A DNA stretch of 64,000 nucleotides from Parvicella sp963922585. GTDB lineage: Bacteria > Bacteroidota > Bacteroidia > Flavobacteriales_D > Parvicellaceae. Made by a program: the position numbers and the translations under genes. Below the pieces are notes generated by a model that saw only the letters and a list, made by a program, of their open reading frames with translations, had not been told where the DNA came from and ran no database searches. This document shows, piece by piece, positions 33,194 to 43,258 of the stretch. The first letter of the stretch is position 1, and every line of letters starts with the position of its first letter. The DNA is taken from the NCBI GenBank assembly GCA_963922585.1, contig CAWUIK010000002.1, forward strand, positions 1 through 64,000, written 5' to 3'.

Positions 33194-36100
33194 ATGAAAA
33201 CAACCCAAAGATTATTACTAACTGTAATTATGACCACACTAGGAATCTACTCGAACGCTCAAAATCAGCACTTAAATAACTTTGATTGTGGGAATGTTGA
33301 TTCGATACATTCAATAAAGTCTTTTTTTTCTTGTGGTAGTTTATTTGATCATAAGCCAGATGAACCTAATAATTGGAGGCATGACCAAATATATACCGTA
33401 AAATTAAGAGTGCATATTTTACAACAATCAATATCAAATCCTCAAAATTTTGAGAATAACCAAAATACTGTTGATTATTTTAATCAACAAATTCACTGGG
33501 TAAATGATTTCTACAGAACAATAAACCCTCCATCTAGACAAGTCCTTAACCCTTCAGATGAATTAACTGATTCTAGAATACAGTTTCAACTTCAACAAAA
33601 TGATATATTATTCCATATTGACCCAATCGGATGGGATAGGTTTGTACTCTCTAGAAAAGGGCCTTATATTTTTAGTAGTATTGGACCTGTTGGTGCTGGT
33701 AATACTCAATTTGTGTCAACCATTGGAAATTTAACAATTGGAAGTCAAAAGTTAAACGTAGGATATGAATTAATTATTAATGTAAATGGAGTGGATGAAT
33801 TATTTGAAGTGATTTCAGTTGCTTATAATTCTACAACTAATACTACTAACATTGAAATTTTTAATCCAAATAATTTTTCGATTCTAACATCTTCATTTGA
33901 ATATACCTATCAATTTAGTAACTTAAATTGTTCAGATGATAATTATATAAAATATGGAAGTGAAGATTATTTAGATGTTTTTGTAACTGCAGGAAGTAAT
34001 TATAACTATCAAGTTCCGGTAGGTTGTGGTCCAAGCGGTAGTTGGTTAAATATGTCTAATATGTTGTTTGGAGGTGATTTTGCAAATGCACAATTATTAG
34101 CGCATGAAATTGGTCATTGTTTAGGACTTAATCATACAAACACTCCTCAATTTTCAGATCTTCCAAGTACTGATCAATTTTGTTTTTGCCCTTGTAACAC
34201 AACAACTGTGAGTAACAACGTAATGGGATATAATCAATGTAGAGATTATTTTTCACCACTACAAATTTCAAGAATGCGTCAAGTGATATCCTCGGATACT
34301 CGAGGATTACTTCAAAGAACTGTAAATTGTAACGAAAATGAAAATGTTTCATTAGTTGTTAATACAAACTCAACTTGGAATTATAACCAAGCGACAAGAG
34401 GAAACCTTATTATTAAAAATAATAGTACTTTAACCGTAACCTGTAGAGTTAATCTTCCTCCCAATGCTAAAGTAATTATAGAATCAGGAAGTAAACTTAT
34501 TTTAGATGGAGGCATTTTAACAAATGACTGCGGTTACATGTGGCTCGGTATTGACGTACAAGGAAACAGAACGATCCACCAAACTTCAGCCAACCAAGGA
34601 GTATTGGAAATGAAAAATGGAGCAATTATAGAATATGCCAAAAATGGAATTAGAACTATCGGGACAGATGAAAACGACATAAAAGATTGGTCAAAAACTG
34701 GAGGGATTGTAAGAATCTATGATGGGACATTTAGAAATTGTAGAAGAGGAATAGAATTCCTTTCGTATGCAAATATGAACCCTACTGGAAATGGACAAGA
34801 AATGTCAAATCAAAGTTTTATTCATAACGCGAATTTTGTAACAGATGAAGTTTTGCCAAATAATGTTATTCCTTATGCAGGTTTAACTATGTTTGAAGTA
34901 AGAGGAATTCAAATCAGAAACTGTAATTTTGAAAATATTAGAACAGATATTGCTACTGTTCCAGTTGATGAAAGAGGAAGTGGTATCTACAGTATAGATG
35001 CCAACTATAAAGTAACTTCTGGTTATAATATCTCAACCGGAAATCCTATTGCAGGAACAGGAAATGAATTTAGTAACCTCTATTATGGTATTTACACAAG
35101 TGGCGGAACAGAATGGAGTGATGTAATTATCAATGACAATGATTTTAACAATTGTGCATTTGGTGTAGGACTTACAGGAACAAATTACGCTACCATAGGT
35201 AGAAACAATTTTGCTATAAAAGGTGGAAACGGCACACCAACTCTTTTCGGACAAGGATTTGGAGTTTATACAGAAGGTGCTTATGGATTTAATATTGAAC
35301 AAAACACCTATACAAGTCTCGACCCAAGCGGTTTTCCAGACCAAGCGGTTCACGTAAAACAGTCTAGTGATGTAGGAACAGGAAAAGTATATAAAAATAC
35401 CATAACAAATACAACCTATGGAACACAAACAGCCAACAACAATGAATCTCTTAAAATAGATTGTAACAATTACAACAAAGGGACTAAAAGTACCATAGAT
35501 ATTCATAACGCACTTGGAGATTTAGCTAATCAAGGAGATTGCTCTTTAAATGGTGTCCCTGCCAAAAACCTTTTCAGTGGCACTTGCGATAATACTTCGC
35601 TTTCGCAAATTTATAACAATGGAAATCCATTTATTTATACTTACGAGGGTACTACACTAGACCCAAATTGCACAAATTTAGGAACAAATGCCGTACCTTG
35701 TGGTCTTCCTATTGCAAATGGATGTCCTCCCAAGTTACCCAATAATGTAATCACACCCAAACCAGTAAGATTATCTCAAGTAAAAGGAAAGATAGGCATT
35801 GTAAAAACAGACATCAATTCACTAAAAACAAATATTGAAGAAGGAGATAGTGAAAATTTAATGACTGCTATTGCTACGCAAAATACTGGAAATCTCAAAA
35901 ATACACTGATGGCAAAATCACCTTATTTGAGTGATAGAGTGCTAAACGCTTATTTGACAAAACCACAGCAAGCACCTCCTGGACATATCAAAGAAGTAGT
36001 AATTGCCAATTCACCTGTTACGAATGAGATCAAAGAGGTAATCGATTTGATGAGTTTACCTAATGGTATTCGTAACCAAATCAATGCTGCTCAAGTTGGT

Positions 36101-36874
36101 ATTTCAGTACGAACAGAACTAGAAAACCAATTAAAAGCACTTGATAAAGAAAGAATGTTGCTCATAGATGAAGTAGTAAGAGAATATGCAGATACCAATT
36201 GGTTGGATAGCGCCATCGTTTTCTTAAAAGACGAAGGTTCAATATCGGCTTTATGTGCATTGGTTCCTATGGAAGTAAGAAAAGATACTGTAAGTGCCAA
36301 AATTCACATCAGCAGTATTAGAAATGAAGCAGATAATCTAGAACAGAGAAATCCAACAGACGAAAGAATAGATGCTATGAGAGGATTCTGTAATTTTCAT
36401 GAAACCTTAATGAAAGTTAAATCCAAAGAAGGCAGTTATTTCAATTTAGACAGTAAAGAGTTACTGAGTTTAGAAGCATTAGCACAATCAGAATTGGCTG
36501 TATCTTACAACGCCAAAGCCATATTAAATTTCATAAACGAGGAAATTCCTCTTTATCAAGGGTATGATGCCTTTTTTCCAAAAAGTATGACACTTGAAGA
36601 AAGTGAAACTTTAATTTCATCAGAAAATTATTTTGATTTTAAAGCCTACCCCAATCCATCAAACGGGAATGTTACGTTTACAATAGATGAAAAAATGGAA
36701 GGAAATAAGACCATTGTAATTACAGATTTATTGGGTAAAGTAATTAGAATATTACCCGTAAACAACCCAACCATAAATTATGAGTTTATAAATGTACCAC
36801 AAGGTACTTATCTCGCCCATTTAGTAATGGATGGACAAATTGAAAAAACTATAAAAGTAATGTATGTGGAGTAA
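33194..36874 (+). CDS. Large T9SS-exported protein with metzincin domain and beta-helix region
   Basis: A 1226-residue secreted protein. Order: signal peptide (RLLLTVIMTTLGIYSNAQ), an N-terminal metzincin-like zinc protease with HEIGHCLGLNH at about 304-314 and a possible Met-turn in NVMGYNQC (about 341), a parallel beta-helix/pectin-lyase-like region (about 400-760, many asparagine ladders such as GNEFSNLYYGIYTSGG), an alpha-rich part (about 860-1130), and a T9SS type A sorting domain (KAYPNPSNGNVTFTIDE to IKVMYVE). The catalytic motif is complete. It overlaps the next gene by 11 bases; three T9SS cargo genes follow one another here. Confidence 0.85.
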   Translation: MKTTQRLLLTVIMTTLGIYSNAQNQHLNNFDCGNVDSIHSIKSFFSCGSLFDHKPDEPNNWRHDQIYTVKLRVHILQQSISNPQNFENNQNTVDYFNQQIHWVNDFYRTINPPSRQVLNPSDELTDSRIQFQLQQNDILFHIDPIGWDRFVLSRKGPYIFSSIGPVGAGNTQFVSTIGNLTIGSQKLNVGYELIINVNGVDELFEVISVAYNSTTNTTNIEIFNPNNFSILTSSFEYTYQFSNLNCSDDNYIKYGSEDYLDVFVTAGSNYNYQVPVGCGPSGSWLNMSNMLFGGDFANAQLLAHEIGHCLGLNHTNTPQFSDLPSTDQFCFCPCNTTTVSNNVMGYNQCRDYFSPLQISRMRQVISSDTRGLLQRTVNCNENENVSLVVNTNSTWNYNQATRGNLIIKNNSTLTVTCRVNLPPNAKVIIESGSKLILDGGILTNDCGYMWLGIDVQGNRTIHQTSANQGVLEMKNGAIIEYAKNGIRTIGTDENDIKDWSKTGGIVRIYDGTFRNCRRGIEFLSYANMNPTGNGQEMSNQSFIHNANFVTDEVLPNNVIPYAGLTMFEVRGIQIRNCNFENIRTDIATVPVDERGSGIYSIDANYKVTSGYNISTGNPIAGTGNEFSNLYYGIYTSGGTEWSDVIINDNDFNNCAFGVGLTGTNYATIGRNNFAIKGGNGTPTLFGQGFGVYTEGAYGFNIEQNTYTSLDPSGFPDQAVHVKQSSDVGTGKVYKNTITNTTYGTQTANNNESLKIDCNNYNKGTKSTIDIHNALGDLANQGDCSLNGVPAKNLFSGTCDNTSLSQIYNNGNPFIYTYEGTTLDPNCTNLGTNAVPCGLPIANGCPPKLPNNVITPKPVRLSQVKGKIGIVKTDINSLKTNIEEGDSENLMTAIATQNTGNLKNTLMAKSPYLSDRVLNAYLTKPQQAPPGHIKEVVIANSPVTNEIKEVIDLMSLPNGIRNQINAAQVGISVRTELENQLKALDKERMLLIDEVVREYADTNWLDSAIVFLKDEGSISALCALVPMEVRKDTVSAKIHISSIRNEADNLEQRNPTDERIDAMRGFCNFHETLMKVKSKEGSYFNLDSKELLSLEALAQSELAVSYNAKAILNFINEEIPLYQGYDAFFPKSMTLEESETLISSENYFDFKAYPNPSNGNVTFTIDEKMEGNKTIVITDLLGKVIRILPVNNPTINYEFINVPQGTYLAHLVMDGQIEKTIKVMYVE

Positions 36875-38384
36875 AACTAAGTATATACATATCTTATTTT
36901 CAGTAACTTTATGTCTGCATACTGGGTTTTTACAAGCTCAGTATGCAGATACCGTGCATCAAACAGATACACAACACGAAATGACTTTTTGCTACAATTG
37001 GGATCACACTTATCTTACAAGCGTTAGCGAATTGAGGGATTCAAACATGACCAACTATGGTTGGACTTATCTTCAATTCAAACAATATGATGAAGATTTT
37101 AATGTAATTAGAGAAACCCGATATACGGATTCAACTTATTGGTTAGTGGGAAGCAGAAGTTTAGCTTTTTATGAAGATGCCTATTATCTTTCAGGTAGTA
37201 AAAGAAATTTTGTTTTTCAAGATACAGTCAGAAGTCATATAGTAAAATATGATACTCTGGGGAATGTTGTATGGGATAAAAGATACTTTATTAATTTTGA
37301 ATGGTGTCATTTAGTAGATGTCATCCCAAAAGATAATTTTTTATACGTTACTGGCAATAGGATAGTGCAACTAAACCCACAAACATCTTCTGAGTCTTTT
37401 ATCATGAAGTTAGATACTGCTGGTAATGAAGTTTGGACAAAAGTATATCAAAGCACATTCGGAAATCCATTGGCTCTTCGAAAAACATCTGATGGTGGTT
37501 TTTTATTTTCAGTATCTCAAAATCAATCCGATCCTGATGCTTTAATTTATAAATTAGATATTAATGGTAATGTACAATGGCAACGGTTATTTACTAATAC
37601 CCCTTTTAATAGTGTTCCAAAACAAGGAACATTTTTAAAAGCAGAAGAAACTCCAAGCGGAGAATTTATTTGTGTGGGGACATCGGATCATCCAATTAAT
37701 GGAAGAAACCAGCCTTACCTAGTAAAATTAAATGCTAATGGCACTATTATAAAAGACACCATTTATGAAGTGACATTAGGAAGAGAGGTTCTTTCTCCAA
37801 ATGGAAAAATGATATTTACTGACGATGGATTTTATGTTGTAAGCTTACTTCAAGAAGTTTTGTCATCTAGTCTTAGAACGTTAGTTTTAAATTATTATGA
37901 TTATGATTTAAATCTACAATGGAAAAGAAAATATGAAAAAAGAGAGGCTGAAAACGCTATCACTTTTTTAAAAGAAGACCCCAACAATGAAGGTTTCTTG
38001 ATTATGGCAGGCTGTGTATTTCCAGATGCAAACTACCTTACACTAGACGAATGGATGATGCGTGTCGATAGTAATGGTTGCGAAAATCTGCATTGTGTAG
38101 CCTCACTTGGCGTTATTCCAGCAAGACAATTTGAAAATGATGCTTATTTGAAGATTTATCCTAATCCTGCTCAAAATGAAATTTACATAGAAATTAAAGA
38201 TAAAGAAAAACCTTATCAAATTTATTCCTATCAAGTACTAGATGTCTCAGGGAAATTAATTTCCAACGGTACTGTATTAACCAATCACCCGATAAACATT
38301 AGTAATTTCCCCAATGGATATTATTTAATACGGGTAATTAATGAAGGTAATTATATTTCTAAACCATTAATCATAAATAGATGA
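36864..38384 (+). CDS. T9SS type A sorting-domain secreted protein with propeller-like repeats
   Basis: A 506-residue exported protein overlapping the previous gene by 11 bases and the next by 4, so the three form one operon. A signal peptide (IHILFSVTLCLHTGFLQAQ) is followed by repeated blocks of a beta-propeller kind, each containing a sentence-like pattern such as LDTAGNEVWTKVYQ, LDINGNVQWQRLF and LNANGTIIKDTIY. The C-terminal sorting domain is LKIYPNPAQNEIYIEIKDKE to SKPLIINR. The blocks resemble those of Bacteroidota surface proteins of unknown function. Confidence 0.82.
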   Translation: MWSKTKYIHILFSVTLCLHTGFLQAQYADTVHQTDTQHEMTFCYNWDHTYLTSVSELRDSNMTNYGWTYLQFKQYDEDFNVIRETRYTDSTYWLVGSRSLAFYEDAYYLSGSKRNFVFQDTVRSHIVKYDTLGNVVWDKRYFINFEWCHLVDVIPKDNFLYVTGNRIVQLNPQTSSESFIMKLDTAGNEVWTKVYQSTFGNPLALRKTSDGGFLFSVSQNQSDPDALIYKLDINGNVQWQRLFTNTPFNSVPKQGTFLKAEETPSGEFICVGTSDHPINGRNQPYLVKLNANGTIIKDTIYEVTLGREVLSPNGKMIFTDDGFYVVSLLQEVLSSSLRTLVLNYYDYDLNLQWKRKYEKREAENAITFLKEDPNNEGFLIMAGCVFPDANYLTLDEWMMRVDSNGCENLHCVASLGVIPARQFENDAYLKIYPNPAQNEIYIEIKDKEKPYQIYSYQVLDVSGKLISNGTVLTNHPINISNFPNGYYLIRVINEGNYISKPLIINR

Positions 38385-39217
38385 AAAAACTAATTATACT
38401 TTTATTTTGGTTACCACTGGTTTTCTTTTCTCAAGAAGAGTTTTCTTTTGAGTTGTATTTTGAAGATGCTTTAGGAAATAAAGATACTTTAGTTTTGGGC
38501 TACGACCCCTTAGCCACAGATTCTATTGATGTAGCTTTTGGTGAAGTGAATATTGTAAACCAACCGTGGGATAGTGTTTTTGAAGCGAGAGCATTGAATT
38601 TGACATGGAATTCAAATGGACTTGTTTTTGATTCAATAATTAATAGTTCCAAAAAACAAATATCTAAACATTCAAGTGATATAATTATAGGCGTTAAGAC
38701 TTCAAACATTTCAGATGTCACAATGACTTGGAATAATCAAGATTTTAATTATCAATCTCTTCATAATTATAGTTATTTTTCATTCCCAAATGATGTTGTT
38801 ACCCCACCTAATTTTATTTTTCTTAATGATAATCAAGAATATACAATGTGTGCAAATGGATTTTGTGATTTAGCAGAATTAAATATTGATAGTGAGACGA
38901 TACATTATTTTATGTTAAATTTTAGTGATACAAATGTATTGTCTTCTAGAGAATTGTTTTTTAACAAAAACCAAATCATTTTTCCAAATCCAATAAATAA
39001 ATGTGCTAACAATGGAGAAATTTCAATTATTGGATTAAAAGTAAATGAAATTGTAAAGGCAATAATATATGATGAGATGGGTAAGGTTATATTAAATATA
39101 GATGCCAACGGATTGGAAAACGGGAAACTAGATGTTTCAACTTTGTCTTCTGGACTATATTTTATTCAATTAATTAATGGTAGTAACTCGGAAGTTATTA
39201 AACTAATTGTAAATTAA
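38381..39217 (+). CDS. T9SS type A sorting-domain secreted protein
   Basis: A 278-residue exported protein whose ATG overlaps the previous stop (ATGA). It has a signal peptide (KLIILLFWLPLVFFSQEE), then FELYFEDALGNKDTLVLGYD, the opening of a Bacteroidota beta-sandwich domain family of unknown function, then a C-terminal T9SS domain (IFPNPINKCANNGEISI to SEVIKLIVN). Last gene of the 33194-39217 set; probably translationally coupled. Confidence 0.8.
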   Translation: MKKLIILLFWLPLVFFSQEEFSFELYFEDALGNKDTLVLGYDPLATDSIDVAFGEVNIVNQPWDSVFEARALNLTWNSNGLVFDSIINSSKKQISKHSSDIIIGVKTSNISDVTMTWNNQDFNYQSLHNYSYFSFPNDVVTPPNFIFLNDNQEYTMCANGFCDLAELNIDSETIHYFMLNFSDTNVLSSRELFFNKNQIIFPNPINKCANNGEISIIGLKVNEIVKAIIYDEMGKVILNIDANGLENGKLDVSTLSSGLYFIQLINGSNSEVIKLIVN

Positions 39218-39228
39218 GAAATAAACTT

Positions 39229-40053
39229 TTAGTCTTTAGGTTTTTCATTGTTTAAATCCTCCAAAGATAAACTCGTCAACCCACGAAGTCCTTTTGCCAT
39301 TTTTTTGAAATAATAGGCTAAAGATGTTTCGCTCAATGGAATATCTACTGGAATGGTCAATGTAATAGGAATTTCAGCATTTACAGGCATCGCTTCTGAG
39401 AATGTGATTCTAGCAGTTGACTTTAATGGAATTTTTACTGGGACCATAACATCTACAGGGATTTTCATACTCAAACCTACGGGTAATGTGTCTATGATAA
39501 TCATATCTATTGGGACAACACTATAAACCGGTAAATCTTCGCTAAAACCTACTTTTAGTTTTTGTTTTACAGGTATTTTTCCTTGAATTGGAAAAGAAGG
39601 TCCTTTGGTTCCTTTACCAAAAATAGGCATTTTCACTTTTTGATTGAGTGGTATGGTATCATCAACATCGATGTTTACATAGTCACTGATATGAATAGTG
39701 GTATCCAAAATGATATAGTCTTTCACGCCAATTTTGAAAGGTACTAACATGTTTTCGTTTACAGGAATTTCTGCTGTGAAAGGAATTTCACTTTCCACCA
39801 TCATATTGATGCCTACTTCAATTTCATCTGTTACAAAAATACTAGAGTTCAATGGAATCATCTCATCTACCGTGACTTCTGTGATAATGTGCTGTTCTGC
39901 CATTTCGTCCATAGTATCTCCAATAACTAAAAGTCGTTTTTCTGAGACTTTTAATGCGGTAACTAAAACGATAATAATTCCAAAGTTAATCAGCAAAGCA
40001 ATGGTTAGGAAAGCCACTGTCCATTTTTGAAATCTTGACCATTTTTTCAACAT
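39229..40053 (-). CDS. Membrane-anchored protein with repeated I/V-P motifs
   Basis: A 274-residue protein with one N-terminal transmembrane segment (about 12-33; WTVAFLTIALLINFGIIIVL), then a predicted extracytoplasmic region made of repeated 10-20 residue units built around an I/V-P pair: EIPFTAEIPVNENMLVPFKI, IPVKQKLKVGFSEDLPVYSV, IPVDVMVPVKIPLKS and IPITLTIPVDIPLSE. Such repetition suggests a beta-solenoid or an extended stalk. No family was recognised. It is convergent with the third T9SS gene and divergent from the CotH gene. Confidence 0.65.
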   Translation of the reverse strand: MLKKWSRFQKWTVAFLTIALLINFGIIIVLVTALKVSEKRLLVIGDTMDEMAEQHIITEVTVDEMIPLNSSIFVTDEIEVGINMMVESEIPFTAEIPVNENMLVPFKIGVKDYIILDTTIHISDYVNIDVDDTIPLNQKVKMPIFGKGTKGPSFPIQGKIPVKQKLKVGFSEDLPVYSVVPIDMIIIDTLPVGLSMKIPVDVMVPVKIPLKSTARITFSEAMPVNAEIPITLTIPVDIPLSETSLAYYFKKMAKGLRGLTSLSLEDLNNEKPKD

Positions 40054-40157
40054 AAGTGCAAATATAATCTAATATTTTATATTTTCTCCAACATTAACAC
40101 GTTTAAAAACACTTGATTTCAATACAAACTCTATTCGCTTTAAATGTATTTTTGGAA

Positions 40158-42065
40158 ATGCGATTTATTTTTGCCTTTATATGTTACCTACTTTGGCTTA
40201 GCCTAATTTCCCAGGATTTTATGGGGATTCCTAATTCTGGGAAATATGATAATACGATTCAAGTAAAACCTAGCGATAAAGCCACAGTTTCGTATCAAAA
40301 TTTTGCGGTTTCAAATTCTTTTTATAAAATTAAAGAGCCCATTACAATTAATCAAACAAGTTCTTTACTCTTTAAAATTTCTATTTCTGGGCATAAGGAC
40401 ACGATTATTCATAGAAGTTATCACTTTGATTATAATTATAAATTTCCCATTTTGAGTATCGTAATAGATCCAGAGGATTTGTGGAATGATACTACAGGTA
40501 TTTATGTAAAGGGAAAGTATGCTTATTGGAGCGATAGTACTGGTCATTGGGAAAATTGTAATTATCAAAAAAAGTGGGAGAAAACTGTATATGCAACTTT
40601 TATTGATACCAATAACGTAGTAGGATTTTCACAAAAAAGTGGACTCAAAATATTTGGTGAAAGCACACGAAGGCAACCTGATAAATCTATGAAAATTATA
40701 GCAAGATCCGAGTTTGGAGAAGGCAAGTTCAACTATAAATTATTTCCACAAAAAAACTTGAGTTCATTCAAACAACTGGCGATTAGAACTTCGGGAAATG
40801 ATTATTCAAATACGCGTTTCAAAGATGTTTTGAGCGCACATTTAGCAAGAAATTTGGGGGTTGATTATATGGCTTGGTTACCAGTGCAATTGTATGTAAA
40901 TGGGGAACATTGGGGCGTTTATAACCTAAGAGAGAAAATTAACGAACATTTCATTGCAGAAAACCATAATGCGATTGAAGACAGTGTTAATATTATTATG
41001 GGAAGATGGGTAAGACAAGAGGGTAGTAGTAAAGATTTTATGAAAATGTACTATTGGTTTGCAAGTCTGGATACAATGACAAATAGTAATTATGAAAAAG
41101 CAAAACAATTTTTGAATATTAGAAATTACATCAATTATAGAGTTTTCCAAATTTTCATTAATAATAAAGATTCTCGTGGAAATATAAGATATTATAATGT
41201 TAGTGGGGAAGCGGACAAGCGATTCAAAATGATTCTGTATGATACAGATTTAGGCTATGGAAATTACAATTTTAATTATCTCGAAAAATGTATTTCTCCA
41301 ATAGAAACAAATTGGTATAATCCTATTTGGAGCACGATGTATCTTTCAAAACTTATGCAACATCAAGAGTTTAAGGAAGAATTTGCAACTCAGTTTGCGC
41401 ATATTATGAATACCGCTTTGCATAAAGATACCATTTTGGATGCCATACAACTTTACGAAGATTTATACAGAGATGAATTGCCAAGATCTAGCGAAGGAAG
41501 ACCCAAACATTTCAAAAAGCATTATTTTCCTCTTGTTTACTGGGAAGAAAAAGTGAATGAATTAAAATCGTATGCCAAATTAAGGCACAAACCCATGTGG
41601 CAACATCTTGGACAAACACTAGGATTAAAAGGAACATTTATATTGAAAGTTGTGGGTGATTCGGGAGCGATAAAAATCAATGAAAACTATCCAATCAGAT
41701 TACCTTATGAAGGTGCTTATTTTAGTGATATTTCACTAAGCTTGGAAGCAATTCCAACAGAAGGGCACGAATTTTCACATTGGGAAAACCAAGACACTAA
41801 TGCAATTTTGACAGTAAAAGGCAATAAAGATACTCTTGTAGTAAAGCCTATTTTTAAGTTGAAGCCTATTATTTTAGAAAATCAATCCGTTCATTCTGAA
41901 AACGACAAACAAAGTACAGAGAATATGGTTGTCGAAGTTTCTGATAACTTTTTCGCTAGCGAAACATTCTTATACTATTTGGCTTATGGTTTATTGAGTA
42001 TTGGATTTTTACTATTAATCCTCTTTATTGTTATGACAATTTGGGATAAAAAAACAAAATCCTAA
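40158..42065 (+). CDS. CotH-like protein kinase domain protein with C-terminal membrane anchor
   Basis: The start ATG at 40158 yields 635 residues with a signal peptide (MRFIFAFICYLLWLSLISQ). After a strand-rich region (about 20-180) comes a CotH kinase fold: LKIFGESTRRQPDKSMKIIA, RFKDVLSAHLARNLGVDYMA, VQLYVNGEHWGVYNLREKIN and the metal-binding KMILYDTDLGYGN (Asp-Leu in place of a DFG-like motif). The Arg/Lys and two Asp positions of the CotH kinase are present. Unusually it ends in a single transmembrane segment (YYLAYGLLSIGFLLLILFIV) and a short basic tail. Substrate unknown; presumably exposed outside the membrane. Confidence 0.8.
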   Translation: MRFIFAFICYLLWLSLISQDFMGIPNSGKYDNTIQVKPSDKATVSYQNFAVSNSFYKIKEPITINQTSSLLFKISISGHKDTIIHRSYHFDYNYKFPILSIVIDPEDLWNDTTGIYVKGKYAYWSDSTGHWENCNYQKKWEKTVYATFIDTNNVVGFSQKSGLKIFGESTRRQPDKSMKIIARSEFGEGKFNYKLFPQKNLSSFKQLAIRTSGNDYSNTRFKDVLSAHLARNLGVDYMAWLPVQLYVNGEHWGVYNLREKINEHFIAENHNAIEDSVNIIMGRWVRQEGSSKDFMKMYYWFASLDTMTNSNYEKAKQFLNIRNYINYRVFQIFINNKDSRGNIRYYNVSGEADKRFKMILYDTDLGYGNYNFNYLEKCISPIETNWYNPIWSTMYLSKLMQHQEFKEEFATQFAHIMNTALHKDTILDAIQLYEDLYRDELPRSSEGRPKHFKKHYFPLVYWEEKVNELKSYAKLRHKPMWQHLGQTLGLKGTFILKVVGDSGAIKINENYPIRLPYEGAYFSDISLSLEAIPTEGHEFSHWENQDTNAILTVKGNKDTLVVKPIFKLKPIILENQSVHSENDKQSTENMVVEVSDNFFASETFLYYLAYGLLSIGFLLLILFIVMTIWDKKTKS

Positions 42066-43129
42066 TAATTCTTCAAAGCATCCAAGGTCAGTTCGTGCTC
42101 GGGATTAATGTCAAGAACTTTTTTGTAATATTCTAAGGCAAGTTTTTTTTCTCCTTTGAATTCGTTAAGCAAGCCTAGATTGTATAACGCATCTTCATAT
42201 TGGTTGTTGATTTCAACGGCTTTTTCGAAGTAAACTATTGCTTGAGCAGTAGTGGTATCTTTAGTGTACTGAGGCATGTCGTCTCTAAACGCTGCAATAT
42301 ATACATTTCCCATATTATAATAGCACTCCTCACAAAGTGCATCGAAAGTTAAAATACTTTGAAAACTATTTAACGCACCTTCATAATCTTGAACATTTAA
42401 TAAATATAGCCCTTTGTTTCTCAAAACTTCAAAACTCATGGGCTCAACATCTAAAGCAGCATCATAAAAAGTTTTTGCTTTGGGATCCAGATCTTTTGCA
42501 TAAAGATTAGCCAAATGATGCAAAGCATCATAATGTTGAGCATCGATTTCGATAGCAGTTTGGTAAGAAGATTTTGCTTTATCTTTTTCGTTGAGTAATT
42601 CAAACACCATTCCTTTCCAAAAATAGGCTGGTGCATAATATTTATCCGCTCTTAATGCAGCATCTAAATTGGCCATGGCTTTTTCAAGGTTTGGTTTTCC
42701 CAAATTCACTCTTGCCTCTAATATTTGCGCCTCCAAATGAGTAGAGTCCATTGTTATGGTTTCTAATAAGTAAATCTCTGCTTGTTCGTAGAGCATAGGA
42801 TTTTGCGTTGCTCCCGCTTGATTAAACAAAATTTCTGCTTTTAGATAAGTAAGAGCAGGCACATCAGGAGTTAATTTTAATGCTCTATTGATATCTGTAA
42901 TGGCATTGTCGAAATCATAATTTTCAAGATAGTAATGCGCTCTTTTGTAATACCCATTAGGACTTTCGGGACTCATAATGATTTCATTATTTATCTCTTC
43001 TAAAGTACTTTTAGTCTTAATAATTTCTTTTTCTAATTTGTCTGATTCTGAAACTTCTTCTTGAGGAGTTTCTTTGCAACTTGATAGAAAAATCAAAATA
43101 GAAAATAGATACAAAAGTGTACGTTTCAT
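42062..43129 (-). CDS. TPR-repeat lipoprotein
   Basis: A 355-residue protein starting with a lipoprotein signal (LLYLFSILIFLSSC, Cys18) and then about eight tetratricopeptide repeats from about residue 58 to the C-terminus, seen as GYYKRAHYYLENYDFDNAIT, APAYFWKGMVFELLNEKDKA and EDALYNLGLLNEFKGEKKLA. TPR arrays mediate protein contacts; no partner is identifiable. It lies 4 bases past the convergent CotH gene's stop. Confidence 0.82.
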   Translation of the reverse strand: MKRTLLYLFSILIFLSSCKETPQEEVSESDKLEKEIIKTKSTLEEINNEIIMSPESPNGYYKRAHYYLENYDFDNAITDINRALKLTPDVPALTYLKAEILFNQAGATQNPMLYEQAEIYLLETITMDSTHLEAQILEARVNLGKPNLEKAMANLDAALRADKYYAPAYFWKGMVFELLNEKDKAKSSYQTAIEIDAQHYDALHHLANLYAKDLDPKAKTFYDAALDVEPMSFEVLRNKGLYLLNVQDYEGALNSFQSILTFDALCEECYYNMGNVYIAAFRDDMPQYTKDTTTAQAIVYFEKAVEINNQYEDALYNLGLLNEFKGEKKLALEYYKKVLDINPEHELTLDALKNY

Positions 43130-43155
43130 GCTATATTATTTATAAAAAGTTTGAG

Positions 43156-43210
43156 TAAAAATAAAATGCCTTGAGCAACTTTTGTTATAAAACACTAGTT
43201 TCCCAAGGCA
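43156..43210 (-). terminator. Candidate rho-independent terminator downstream of recA
   Basis: Stem TGCCTTG / CAAGGCA (43167-43173 and 43204-43210) with a 30-base loop, followed on minus by TTTTATTTTT. The long loop makes it weaker than the other terminators here. Confidence 0.5.
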
Positions 43211-43258
43211 AATTTAATATTTATACAATAGAAATAACTATATTATTTAGTCAAAGGC

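Noticed and set aside
34128..35506. Antisense reading frames across the large T9SS gene
   Set aside because: They mirror a strong coding frame on plus and have no start signals or family resemblance.
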